From NCBI RefSeq assembly GCF_001721295.1, contig NZ_MDDS01000006.1, positions 1 through 64,000 of the forward strand: a stretch of 64,000 bases of DNA. Reading direction: 5' to 3'. The DNA is from Sphingomonas turrisvirgatae. GTDB lineage: Bacteria > Pseudomonadota > Alphaproteobacteria > Sphingomonadales > Sphingomonadaceae. Positions within the stretch are counted from its first letter, which is position 1. Every line of letters starts with the position of its first letter. Positions 54,269-62,620 of this stretch are shown here, one piece after another. Below the pieces are notes generated by a model. That model had not been told where the DNA came from, ran no database searches, and was given only the letters and a program-made list of their open reading frames with translations. The position numbers and the translations under genes are program-made.

Positions 54269-55970
54269 GCGTCTCAGACTTGGCCCCAGGATGCGTGACC
54301 GCTCCCTGATAGGCCGGGCCGACCGTCTGCGCAAAGCGCCACAGCGCGCCGGACTGATAGTCGTTGACGCGCGGCTGCCATTTGGCGCGGCGTTCGGTCA
54401 GCGTGGCTTCGTCGACAAGCAGGTCGATCGTGCCGGCTTCGGCATCGATGCGGATGGTGTCGCCGTCCTCGACCAGCGCGATCGGCCCACCCTCGGCGGC
54501 TTCCGGCCCAACATGGCCGATGCAGAAGCCCCGCGTCGCGCCCGAGAAGCGCCCGTCGGTGATCAGCGCGACCTGTTCGCCCATGCCAAGGCCATAGAGC
54601 GCGGCAGTGGTCGAGAGCATCTCGCGCATCCCGGGACCGCCCTTGGGTCCTTCGTAGCGGATCACGACGACCTCGCCGGGCTGGATCGCGCGCGCCTCGA
54701 CCGCGGCGAAGGCGTCTTCCTCGCAGTCGAAGCAGCGCGCCGGCCCTTCGAACTGAAGCCGCGCCATGCCGGCGACCTTCACGATCGCGCCATTGGGGGC
54801 AAGGCTGCCGCGCAGACCGACGACGCCGCCGGTGGGCGTGATCGGCGACTTGACGTCGTAGATCACCTTCTGATCGGGGTTCCAGGTGACCTGGTCGATA
54901 TTCTCGCCAAGCGTCTTGCCGGTGACGGTCATGCAATCGCCGTTGAGGAGGTCATTGGCGAGCAGCGTCTTCATCAGCATGTAGACGCCGCCGGCCTCGT
55001 ACATGTCCTTTGCGACATACTTCCCGCCGGGTTTAAGATCGGCGATGTAAGGCGTTGATTTGAATATCTCGGCAACGTCGAACAGGTCGAAGTCGATGCC
55101 TGCTTCATTCGCCATGGCCGGCAGATGCAGCGCGCCGTTGGTCGAGCCGCCGGTCGCCGCGACGATGCGCGCGGCGTTGACGAAGGCGTCGCGCGTGCAG
55201 ATGTCGCGCGGGCGGATGTTCTTTTCCAGCAGGTCCATGACCTGATAGCCGGCCGCGACGGCGATCTGCTCGCGGCTGGTATAGGGCGCCGGCACCATGT
55301 TGCTGTTAGGCAGGCTGAGCCCGATCGCTTCACCGACACAGGCCATGGTGTTGGCGGTATATTGCCCGCCGCACGCGCCGTGGCCGGGACATGCGACCTT
55401 TTCGAGCGCATGGACTTCGCTGATCGGGCAAGTGCCGGCGGCGAACTTGCCGACCACCTCGAACACATCGACCACGGTGACGTCGCGGTCCTGATACCGC
55501 CCGGGCAGGATCGAGCCGCCATAGACGAAGATCGACGGGATATTCAGGCGCAGCATCGCCATCATCATGCCGGGCAGTGACTTGTCGCAGCCGGCAAAGC
55601 CGACCAGCGCGTCATAGCAATGTCCGCGCACGCTGAGCTCGACCGAGTCGGCGATGACTTCGCGGCTGGCGAGCGAGGACTTCATGCCCTGGTGCCCCAT
55701 GGCGATGCCGTCCGTCACCGTGATCGTATTGAAGCGGCGCGGCATGCCCCCATTGTCGATCACGCCCTTGCGCGCGGCATCGGCCTGCGCGTCGAGCGTG
55801 GTGTTGCAGGGAGCCGAGTCGTTGCCGGCGCTGGCGAGTGCGACGAACGGGCGCGCAATCTCCTCCTCCGACAAGCCCATGGCGTAGTAATAGCTGCGGT
55901 GCGGCGCCCGCTCGGGTCCGACGGAGACATGGCGGGACGGCAGGCGGGATTTGTCGAAACGGTCGGTCAT
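54249..55970 (-). CDS. ilvD: Dihydroxy-acid dehydratase
   Basis: A 573-residue enzyme of valine, leucine and isoleucine synthesis. It has the Fe-S ligand regions [20 protein letters not shown] and [20 protein letters not shown] and the conserved [13 protein letters not shown]. Start [14 protein letters not shown] at 55970 matches family length better than the upstream ATG. Confidence 0.96.
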   Translation of the reverse strand: MTDRFDKSRLPSRHVSVGPERAPHRSYYYAMGLSEEEIARPFVALASAGNDSAPCNTTLDAQADAARKGVIDNGGMPRRFNTITVTDGIAMGHQGMKSSLASREVIADSVELSVRGHCYDALVGFAGCDKSLPGMMMAMLRLNIPSIFVYGGSILPGRYQDRDVTVVDVFEVVGKFAAGTCPISEVHALEKVACPGHGACGGQYTANTMACVGEAIGLSLPNSNMVPAPYTSREQIAVAAGYQVMDLLEKNIRPRDICTRDAFVNAARIVAATGGSTNGALHLPAMANEAGIDFDLFDVAEIFKSTPYIADLKPGGKYVAKDMYEAGGVYMLMKTLLANDLLNGDCMTVTGKTLGENIDQVTWNPDQKVIYDVKSPITPTGGVVGLRGSLAPNGAIVKVAGMARLQFEGPARCFDCEEDAFAAVEARAIQPGEVVVIRYEGPKGGPGMREMLSTTAALYGLGMGEQVALITDGRFSGATRGFCIGHVGPEAAEGGPIALVEDGDTIRIDAEAGTIDLLVDEATLTERRAKWQPRVNDYQSGALWRFAQTVGPAYQGAVTHPGAKSETHVYADI

Positions 55971-55977
55971 GCGGAGC

Positions 55978-56709
55978 CTATGGCTCCCGCCCTGCCCCTT
56001 CCGCAAGGTGATCGCGCACGGATGATACTATCTGTGAACAAATTTCAGCCCAGTGCGCGACGCCGGCAGGGTTACCGATCAGGTCATTGCGGATTTCGAT
56101 GCCGATATACGGGATGCCATTCGCCTCGGCATGGCGGTTCATCGTCGCGTTGAGGATGCGGCCGGAATAGGGTTCATTGTCGCCGGTGACCACGCCGGCG
56201 GCGGTAAAGGCAGCAATCGCCCGTCGCGCGGCTCGCGCATCGCGATTGTAGAGAATGCCGATCTCCCACGGCCGATCCGGCCCGTCATGGCGTTCGAGCC
56301 GCTGGGTGAAGCTGTGCACCGAGACGAGCAGCCTGGGGCGGCACGCGCGGATCGCGCTGGCGATCGCGGCATGATAGGGCGCGTGGAAGCGAGCGATGCG
56401 GTCGGTGCGATCGGCAGCCTGGTTGCCGGGAATTGCGTGGCCGTCGCTGACCAGCGGGATTAGCCCGGCGCTGTCAGGCTCACGGTTCAGGTCGATCACG
56501 AGGCGCGAAACGGTGGCGAGGATCGCGGGCGCATCGAGCAGCGTCGCCATTGCTTCACTGACGGCGCCGGCACCGATGTCGATGGCGATATGCTTGTTCA
56601 GCAGCATGGGATCGATGCCGAGGTCGATCCCGGCGGGAACGCCGTTCGATGCATGATCGCACAAGATCAGCAGATCGGCGGCGCCATCGATGCGATGGGG
56701 CATGGTCAT
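55978..56709 (-). CDS. N-formylglutamate amidohydrolase family protein
   Basis: A 243-residue hydrolase of the FGase (DUF/HutG-like) family. [15 protein letters not shown] (13-27) and [15 protein letters not shown] (129-143) hold likely metal-binding Asp/His; [11 protein letters not shown] is conserved near the end. It overlaps the enoyl-CoA hydratase stop (ATGA). Exact substrate unproven. Confidence 0.85.
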   Translation of the reverse strand: MTMPHRIDGAADLLILCDHASNGVPAGIDLGIDPMLLNKHIAIDIGAGAVSEAMATLLDAPAILATVSRLVIDLNREPDSAGLIPLVSDGHAIPGNQAADRTDRIARFHAPYHAAIASAIRACRPRLLVSVHSFTQRLERHDGPDRPWEIGILYNRDARAARRAIAAFTAAGVVTGDNEPYSGRILNATMNRHAEANGIPYIGIEIRNDLIGNPAGVAHWAEICSQIVSSVRDHLAEGAGREP

Positions 56710-57434
56710 CGATTGCCATCCAGGAAGGCGTTGAGGCGCGCGGCGAACTCGGGTGAGGCAAAGGAGTCGTCGAACGCCTGATCGTGTTGCGATGCGGCGG
56801 GATCGCGAAGGACCGCCTTGAGCGACCGCAGCGCGCCATCGGCGTTCCGAACGACACCTTCCGCCCAGGCAGTGGCGACCGCGAGCGCCTGTTCGGCCCG
56901 GCGATGGGCGAGGCCGATGCGCAGTGCGGCATCGGCGTCCACGGGACCGCCGCTGAACAGCATGAGCGAGGCTTGGCCCCGACCGACCCGGTCGATGAGT
57001 CGCGAGACGTCGGTGGCAGGATAGCTGAGCCCCAGCTTGGCCGGCGTCGTCGCGAAGACGGCGTCGTCGCCGGCGAAGACGATATCGCAGGCCAGCGTCA
57101 GGGCCACTGCAGCGCCGAAGCATGCGCCGTCCACCGCCGCGACGACGGGGACCGGCAGGGCCGCGACAGCCTCGATCCCCGCGCGCATGGCTTCGCGGAA
57201 CCGCACCCGCATCCTGGGATCGTCGATCAACTGGCGAAACTCGCCAAGGTCGGCGCCGGCCGAGAAGATGCCGGGCATGGCGGAGCTGAGGATGACGAGC
57301 CGCGCATCGCTGCGCGCAATCTCGCCTGCGGCCTCGGCCAGCGCTTCCCAGCCAGCAATCGGAATCGCATTGCGAGCACTACCACGGTCGAGGACGAGAT
57401 GCGCGACCTGGTCGCGCTGTTCCCAGTGGATCAT
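56706..57434 (-). CDS. Enoyl-CoA hydratase/isomerase family protein
   Basis: A 242-residue crotonase-fold protein. AMPGIFSAGADLGEFRQLID (51-70) and VAAVDGACFGAAVALTLACD (about 97-116) form the oxyanion-hole regions; TPAKLGLSYPATDVSRLI follows. Substrate unknown. Start MIHWEQRDQVAHLV fits the family. The 184 nt upstream (57435-57618) show no gene. Confidence 0.88.
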   Translation of the reverse strand: MIHWEQRDQVAHLVLDRGSARNAIPIAGWEALAEAAGEIARSDARLVILSSAMPGIFSAGADLGEFRQLIDDPRMRVRFREAMRAGIEAVAALPVPVVAAVDGACFGAAVALTLACDIVFAGDDAVFATTPAKLGLSYPATDVSRLIDRVGRGQASLMLFSGGPVDADAALRIGLAHRRAEQALAVATAWAEGVVRNADGALRSLKAVLRDPAASQHDQAFDDSFASPEFAARLNAFLDGNR

Positions 57435-57618
57435 GCCGGCCACCGCAGGTCGGGATGGCGCCCGCGCCCGCCTTGCGAGCGCGGGGGCCATCCGCGGACG
57501 TTTCGCTCCCGGCGCCTGGCCCGCACCGCCGCCGTCGCAAGATCGGGGCCAATCGGATTTCCCCAGCGCGCAGCCGAAGCGCGGAAGACTAGCCGTTCCA
57601 ATGCGGCACATTCATGTG

Positions 57619-58449
57619 TCACAACAGCACCGTTTCGAGACACCACCAGTTAGGATGCGAGCGCCGGACAGCCGCCGCAGCGGCGGCGCGGTCATGCGCA
57701 TCCGCGAAGAGCGCGAAGCAGGTCGCGCCCGAGCCGGACATGCGAGCCACCATGACGCCGGATCGCGAATTCAGCAGATCGAGCACGTCGCCGATGACCG
57801 GCGCAATTGCTTTGGCGGGCGCTTCGAGATCGTTGCGACCGTCGCGCGCGATGGTGAGCAGGTCACCATCGGGAAGTGGCCCGCGATCCTGGCCGTCCCA
57901 GCCGGCAAAGACCGGCGCAGTGGCGACGGCGACGCGGGGATTGACCAGCAGCACCGGCGTCCCGGCCGCGCCAGCGATGGGCGTCAGCGATTCACCCCGC
58001 CCCGACCCCAGCGCGGTGCGGCTGTACAGGCAGGCCGGCACGTCCGAGCCCAGGCGATCGGCGCAGTCGAACAGGCGGGGGTCATCGAGCGCGATGCCAT
58101 GACGACGCGCCAGCAGCCGCAGCGTGGCCGCGGCATCGGCCGAGCCGCCGCCAAGACCGGAAGCGACCGGCAGGCATTTGGTCAGCGTGATGCCTCCCCC
58201 ATGAGGGATGCCGAACGTCTCTGCAAACCGGGCGGCGGCGCGCGGGACGAGGTTGTCGCCATCGCCATCGAGCGCGCCGGCGAAGGGGCCGGCGATGGCG
58301 CACCCCGACGCGGTATCGTCCAGCGCGACCGTGTCACCATCGGCGACGAACGCGAACAGCGTCTCAAGCGAATGATAGCCGTCCTCCCGCCGCTGCCGCA
58401 CATGCAGGGCGAGGTTGAGTTTGGCCGGCGCAGGTTCGGTGAAGATCAG
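57619..58449 (-). CDS. ispE: 4-diphosphocytidyl-2-C-methyl-D-erythritol kinase (IspE), non-AUG start
   Basis: GHMP kinase of the non-mevalonate isoprenoid pathway. The ATP loop is LPVASGLGGGSADAAATLRL. The conserved N-terminal AKLNLALHV with the catalytic Lys lies upstream of the first GTG (58401), so that GTG cannot be the true start. Counting from a CTG at 58449, overlapping the TPR stop, the Lys is residue 10 as in E. coli. No ATG, GTG or TTG is in frame in the visible upstream stretch. Confidence 0.88.
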   Translation of the reverse strand: MIFTEPAPAKLNLALHVRQRREDGYHSLETLFAFVADGDTVALDDTASGCAIAGPFAGALDGDGDNLVPRAAARFAETFGIPHGGGITLTKCLPVASGLGGGSADAAATLRLLARRHGIALDDPRLFDCADRLGSDVPACLYSRTALGSGRGESLTPIAGAAGTPVLLVNPRVAVATAPVFAGWDGQDRGPLPDGDLLTIARDGRNDLEAPAKAIAPVIGDVLDLLNSRSGVMVARMSGSGATCFALFADAHDRAAAAAAVRRSHPNWWCLETVLL

Positions 58450-60116
58450 GGTGCCGCCATCCGTTGCTGGTCGGTGAGATCGCGGGCAGCGACGCGGCGC
58501 TGTGCCCGCGCGCCGAGCCAGCGGCTCGTCTCGACGCCGTTACCGACTTTCGGCGAATTGCGCGTCAGGCCGTTAGCGAGCTTGCCGGCGATGCGCGCCT
58601 GCTGCTCCCCCTCGGCATGGAGCGCGGCGGCGCGCCAGGCATAGCGCGCCTCGAACCGGCGGCCTGCGGTCCAATAGGCATCGCCGAGATGTTCGTTGAT
58701 CGTCGCACTGGCCGGATTGCCCTGTGCCGCGCGTTCCAGCAGCGGCAGCGCGCGGGCATTGTCGCCGGTACGGAAATAAGACCAGCCAAGCGAATCGGTA
58801 ATCGAGGGATCGTCCGGGCGCAGCTTGCTGGCACGTTCGAGCAGTTGCCGTCCGGCGGCGACATCCTGTCCGCGATCGACCAGCGCATAGCCGAGATAAT
58901 TGAGCGCGACCGGCTGATTGGGGCCGAGTTCGACCGCGCGGCGCAGGTGCGGCAGTGCCTGGTCCCACCGGCCGGCGCGTCCCGGCGCGCCGCCGAGCTG
59001 GAGGTGGATCGTCCAGTCGGGCGCGTCATCCCGCCGATCCAGCAGTTGCGCGTAGACAGTCGCGGCTTCCGCATCCCGCCCGGCTTCGACCAGCATGTCG
59101 GCATAAAGCTGTCGGTCGCCCGGTACCGCATCGGGCAGGGCCGCGCGGGCGGCGGCGCTGTCGAGCGCGACCTTTTCCTCGCCGCGCGCCTGGATCAGCC
59201 GGATTCGTTCGCCTTGCGCGGCGGCGTAAGCGGGGCTGCCAGATGGCACCGACGCCAGCGTGGCGAGCGCGCTGTCGATCGCGCCGTCGGCCTTCAGCGC
59301 CTCGGCAAGCAGCAGACGGGAACGATCGTCGGCGGGGTCGAGCAGCAATGTCGCGCGCATCAGGGCGATCGTCAGCGTCTCGGCATTCTGGCCCGCAAGG
59401 TCGCTGCCAAGCCGAGCGAACAGACGGCTGGCCCCGAACGCCGCGCCGAGCCTGACCTTGCGGATCCTGGTCTGAGCCGCGTCCTCACCCAGCAGGTCGC
59501 GGGCGGCGCTGCGCTGTCCCCGGGCCGCAAGCGCCATGGCGGCGGTGGTGCGCAGGTCCTGCGGTTCGCCATCCAGTGCCGCCTGCGCGCGGATTGCCGC
59601 CAGCCCCTCATCGGTGCGGCGCGTGGCGATCAGCAACAGGGCGCGATGTTCAACGATATAGCGGCGGGCCAGGCCATCGGTGCGTGCGGCGTCGAGCAGC
59701 GCCACCGGATCGCCGCCAGCGTCCGCCGCCATCCAGGCACGCACGATGGGCACCACGAAATCGAGCGGGCCGGCACCAAGCTTGCCCAGGGCATCGCCGG
59801 CCATGACGCGATTGCCGGTTCGCAGCGCTTCGGCAAGGTCGAGGATCGCAACGTCCATAGGGGCGACATCGGCACGTTTCAGCACCGCGGCCGCGCGGCG
59901 TGCCAGTACCAGATCGCCCGCGGCGAGCGCGTTGCGATAGGCGCGGATCGCTACGACGGGGTCGTCGGGCGATTGCGTCAGGACTGTACCATAGCCCGAT
60001 GCCGCCGCGCTGACCGCGCCGTTCGCAGCCGCGGCGCGCGCGCGGACATAGGCACCAGCGTCCGCCCGCGCCGCGCCGGGCAGGCCGATCGCCAGGGCGG
60101 CGAGCGGCAGCAGCAG
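58446..60116 (-). CDS. Exported TPR-repeat protein, start uncertain
   Basis: A protein of about 556 residues with TPR repeats, clearest between 350 and 500 (NYLGYALVDRGQDVAAGRQL, SLGWSYFRTGDNARALPLLE, INEHLGDAYWTAGRRFEARY). A GTG at 59885 would give 479 residues but lose a signal-peptide-like stretch KRLLLPLAALAIGLPGAARA encoded upstream. That stretch has no ATG, GTG or TTG, so a CTG at 60116 is assumed. It follows the ETF-QO stop almost directly. Confidence 0.75.
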   Translation of the reverse strand: MLLPLAALAIGLPGAARADAGAYVRARAAAANGAVSAAASGYGTVLTQSPDDPVVAIRAYRNALAAGDLVLARRAAAVLKRADVAPMDVAILDLAEALRTGNRVMAGDALGKLGAGPLDFVVPIVRAWMAADAGGDPVALLDAARTDGLARRYIVEHRALLLIATRRTDEGLAAIRAQAALDGEPQDLRTTAAMALAARGQRSAARDLLGEDAAQTRIRKVRLGAAFGASRLFARLGSDLAGQNAETLTIALMRATLLLDPADDRSRLLLAEALKADGAIDSALATLASVPSGSPAYAAAQGERIRLIQARGEEKVALDSAAARAALPDAVPGDRQLYADMLVEAGRDAEAATVYAQLLDRRDDAPDWTIHLQLGGAPGRAGRWDQALPHLRRAVELGPNQPVALNYLGYALVDRGQDVAAGRQLLERASKLRPDDPSITDSLGWSYFRTGDNARALPLLERAAQGNPASATINEHLGDAYWTAGRRFEARYAWRAAALHAEGEQQARIAGKLANGLTRNSPKVGNGVETSRWLGARAQRRVAARDLTDQQRMAAP

Positions 60117-60120
60117 GCGC

Positions 60121-61782
60121 TTACATGTTGGGATAGTTCGGTCCCCCGCCGCCCTCCGGCACCACCCAGTTGATGTTCTGGGTCGGGTCCTTGATGTCGC
60201 AGGTCTTGCAGTGCACGCAGTTCTGCGCGTTGATCACGAATTTGGGATCGCCGGTATCTTCGCCCACAATCTCGTACACGCCGGCCGGACAATAGCGCTG
60301 CGCCGGCTCGTCATAGAGCGGCAGGTCGTATTCGACCGGAATGTCCGGGTCCGCCAGCGTCAGGTGGACCGGCTGATCCTCCTCGTGGTTCGTGTTCGAC
60401 AGGAACACCGAGGAGAGGCGGTCGAAGGTCAGCACGCCGTCGGGCTTGGGATAGTCGATCGGCTTGACCATGTCCTTGCGCCACAGGCTTTCGTGATCGG
60501 GATGATGGCCCATGGTGAAGGGCATCTTGATGCCCCAGTTCTCGAGCCACATCGTGACGTTGGCGAGGCCCGATCCGACGAGATCTCCGAACTTCTTTAC
60601 CAGCGGCACGACGTTGCGCACGATGCTGAGCTCGCGATGCATCCAGCTCGCCTCGAACGCCGCGGGATAAGCAGTCAGCTCGTCGCTGGTGCGATCGGCC
60701 TGAACTGCCTCGAATGCGGCTTCGGCGGCGAGCATGCCGCTCTTCATCGCCGTATGCGTGCCCTTGATGCGCGGCACGTTGAGGAAGCCGGCGCTGTCGC
60801 CGATCAGCACGCCGCCCGGGAAGGTCAGCTTCGGGATCGACTGCAGCCCGCCGTCGCTGATCGCGCGCGCGCCATAGCTGATGCGCTTGCCGCCCCTCAG
60901 GATCTCGGCGATCGCCGGATGGGTCTTCCAGCGCTGCATTTCCTGGAACGGCGAGAGATAGGGGTTGGTGTAGTTGAGCCAGGTGACGAAGCCCAAGGCG
61001 ACCTGACCGTTGGCCTGGTGATAGAGGAAGCCGCCGCCGTTCGACCCTTCGGTCTCATTGAGCGGCCAGCCCTGGGTATGGATCACGCGGCCGGGCTGAT
61101 GTTGTGCCGGATCTATGTCCCACAGTTCCTTGATGCCAAGGCCGTAGACTTGCGGCTCGACGCCCTGGCACAGGCCGAACTGGCGCTGGACCTGCTTGGA
61201 CAGATGTCCGCGGACGCCTTCGCCGAAGAAGGTGTAGCGCGCGTGGAGTTCGAGGCCGGGCTGATAGTCGGGCTTGCGCGTGCCGTCGCGCGCGACGCCC
61301 ATGTCGCCGGTTGCGACGCCCTTTACCGAGCCATCGTCGTTATAGAGGATTTCGGCGGCGGCGAAGCCCGGGAATATCTCGACCCCCAGCCCCTCGGCCT
61401 GTTCGGCGAGCCAGCGGCACAGGCTGCCGAGGCTGCCGGTATAGGTGCCCTTGTTGTGCATGAAGCCGGGCGTGATGAAGTGGGGGACGCCGATCTTGCC
61501 CTGCTTCGTCAGCATCCAGTGCTGGTTGTCGGTGACCGGCACCTGCGCCAGCGGGCAACCCATGTCGCGCCACTCGGGCAGCAATTCGTCGAGCGCCTTG
61601 GGATCGATGACCGCACCCGAGAGGATGTGCGCGCCGACTTCCGAACCCTTTTCGAGGATGCAGACGCTGATCTCCCCGCCCTTTTCGGCGGCAAGCTGCT
61701 TGAGACGGATCGCGGCAGACAGCCCGGCCGGGCCGGCGCCGACGATCACGACGTCATAGGGCATCGAGTCGCGTTCGCTCAC
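60121..61782 (-). CDS. Electron transfer flavoprotein-ubiquinone oxidoreductase
   Basis: A 553-residue inner-membrane FAD/4Fe-4S enzyme that passes electrons from ETF to ubiquinone. FAD motif DVVIVGAGPAGLSAAIRL near the N-terminus, SGAVIDPKALDELLPEW, and the C-terminal cluster CPAGVYEI with NAQNCVHCKTCDIKDP. GTG 61782 follows GGAGGAGAAG and is chosen over the upstream ATG. Confidence 0.95.
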   Translation of the reverse strand: MSERDSMPYDVVIVGAGPAGLSAAIRLKQLAAEKGGEISVCILEKGSEVGAHILSGAVIDPKALDELLPEWRDMGCPLAQVPVTDNQHWMLTKQGKIGVPHFITPGFMHNKGTYTGSLGSLCRWLAEQAEGLGVEIFPGFAAAEILYNDDGSVKGVATGDMGVARDGTRKPDYQPGLELHARYTFFGEGVRGHLSKQVQRQFGLCQGVEPQVYGLGIKELWDIDPAQHQPGRVIHTQGWPLNETEGSNGGGFLYHQANGQVALGFVTWLNYTNPYLSPFQEMQRWKTHPAIAEILRGGKRISYGARAISDGGLQSIPKLTFPGGVLIGDSAGFLNVPRIKGTHTAMKSGMLAAEAAFEAVQADRTSDELTAYPAAFEASWMHRELSIVRNVVPLVKKFGDLVGSGLANVTMWLENWGIKMPFTMGHHPDHESLWRKDMVKPIDYPKPDGVLTFDRLSSVFLSNTNHEEDQPVHLTLADPDIPVEYDLPLYDEPAQRYCPAGVYEIVGEDTGDPKFVINAQNCVHCKTCDIKDPTQNINWVVPEGGGGPNYPNM

Positions 61783-61867
61783 TTTTCTTCTCCTCCGGGC
61801 TTCTGTCGCACGTGGCGCGCGCCCTGTCCGCATCCCGATGAAAGCAGATTGACGCCGGCGTCAAGGC

Positions 61868-62620
61868 ATGACTCTTAGAGCCATGGGTATCGAGGGGGTG
61901 ACAGACTGGCGCGAAGCCATGGTCAGCGCGCTGGCATGGTGGGACGAGGTCGGGGTCGACACGCTGGTCGATGAAGCGCCGCGCGACTGGACCGCGCGCG
62001 AGACGTCCCTGCCCGCCAAGGGCGAGGCCCCGGCCCCGGTGGCGCCAAGCGAACCTGAAGCGATCCCCCTGCCCGCGACGCTTGAGGCGTTCGTCGACTG
62101 GCGGTTCGGCGGCGATGCGCCCGAGGCGGCGTGGGGCGAACCGATCGTGCATGCGATGGGTGACCCTGCTTCGCCGCTGATGATCCTGACCGACATGCCC
62201 GAGGCCGGCGATTGCGACCTTGGCACATTGCTGACCGGCGATGCCGGGCGACTGTTCGACCGGATGCTCGCGGCCATCGGGCAGACCCGCGCTTCGGTCT
62301 ATATCGCGGCGCTGTGCATCGCGCGGCCGGTCACCGCGCAGGTCCCGCGCGAACTGGAACAGCGGCTGGGCGAACTTGCGCTGCATCATGTCGCGCTGGC
62401 CGCGCCCAAGCGGCTGCTGCTGCTCGGACAGACGGTGAGCCGTTCGCTACTCGGGTCGAATGCGGGCGCGGGGCGTGGTCGTTTACAGCCCATTAACTAT
62501 CAGGGTGGACAATCGGAGGTGGTTGCGACCTTCCACCCGCGGTTTCTGTTGAACAAGCCTGCGGTGAAGGCCGACGCCTGGAAAGACCTGCAGTTGCTTA
62601 TCGGGGGGCAGAACCAGTGA
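61868..62620 (+). CDS. Degenerate family-4-like uracil-DNA glycosylase
   Basis: A 250-residue protein resembling family-4 UDG: LTGDAGRLFDRMLAAIGQTR (about 118-137), then VATFHPRFLLNKPAVKADAW near the end. The usual GEAPG motif is replaced by a segment around LTDMPEAGDCD, and the Cys ligands of the Fe-S cluster are missing. Activity is thus doubtful; it is a diverged paralogue common in this group by impression. GTGA overlap with the next gene. Confidence 0.75.
   Translation: MTLRAMGIEGVTDWREAMVSALAWWDEVGVDTLVDEAPRDWTARETSLPAKGEAPAPVAPSEPEAIPLPATLEAFVDWRFGGDAPEAAWGEPIVHAMGDPASPLMILTDMPEAGDCDLGTLLTGDAGRLFDRMLAAIGQTRASVYIAALCIARPVTAQVPRELEQRLGELALHHVALAAPKRLLLLGQTVSRSLLGSNAGAGRGRLQPINYQGGQSEVVATFHPRFLLNKPAVKADAWKDLQLLIGGQNQ

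Noticed and set aside
60211-61878. 555-codon plus-strand frame opposite ETF-QO
   Set aside because: Shadow of a clear conserved gene; no motif.
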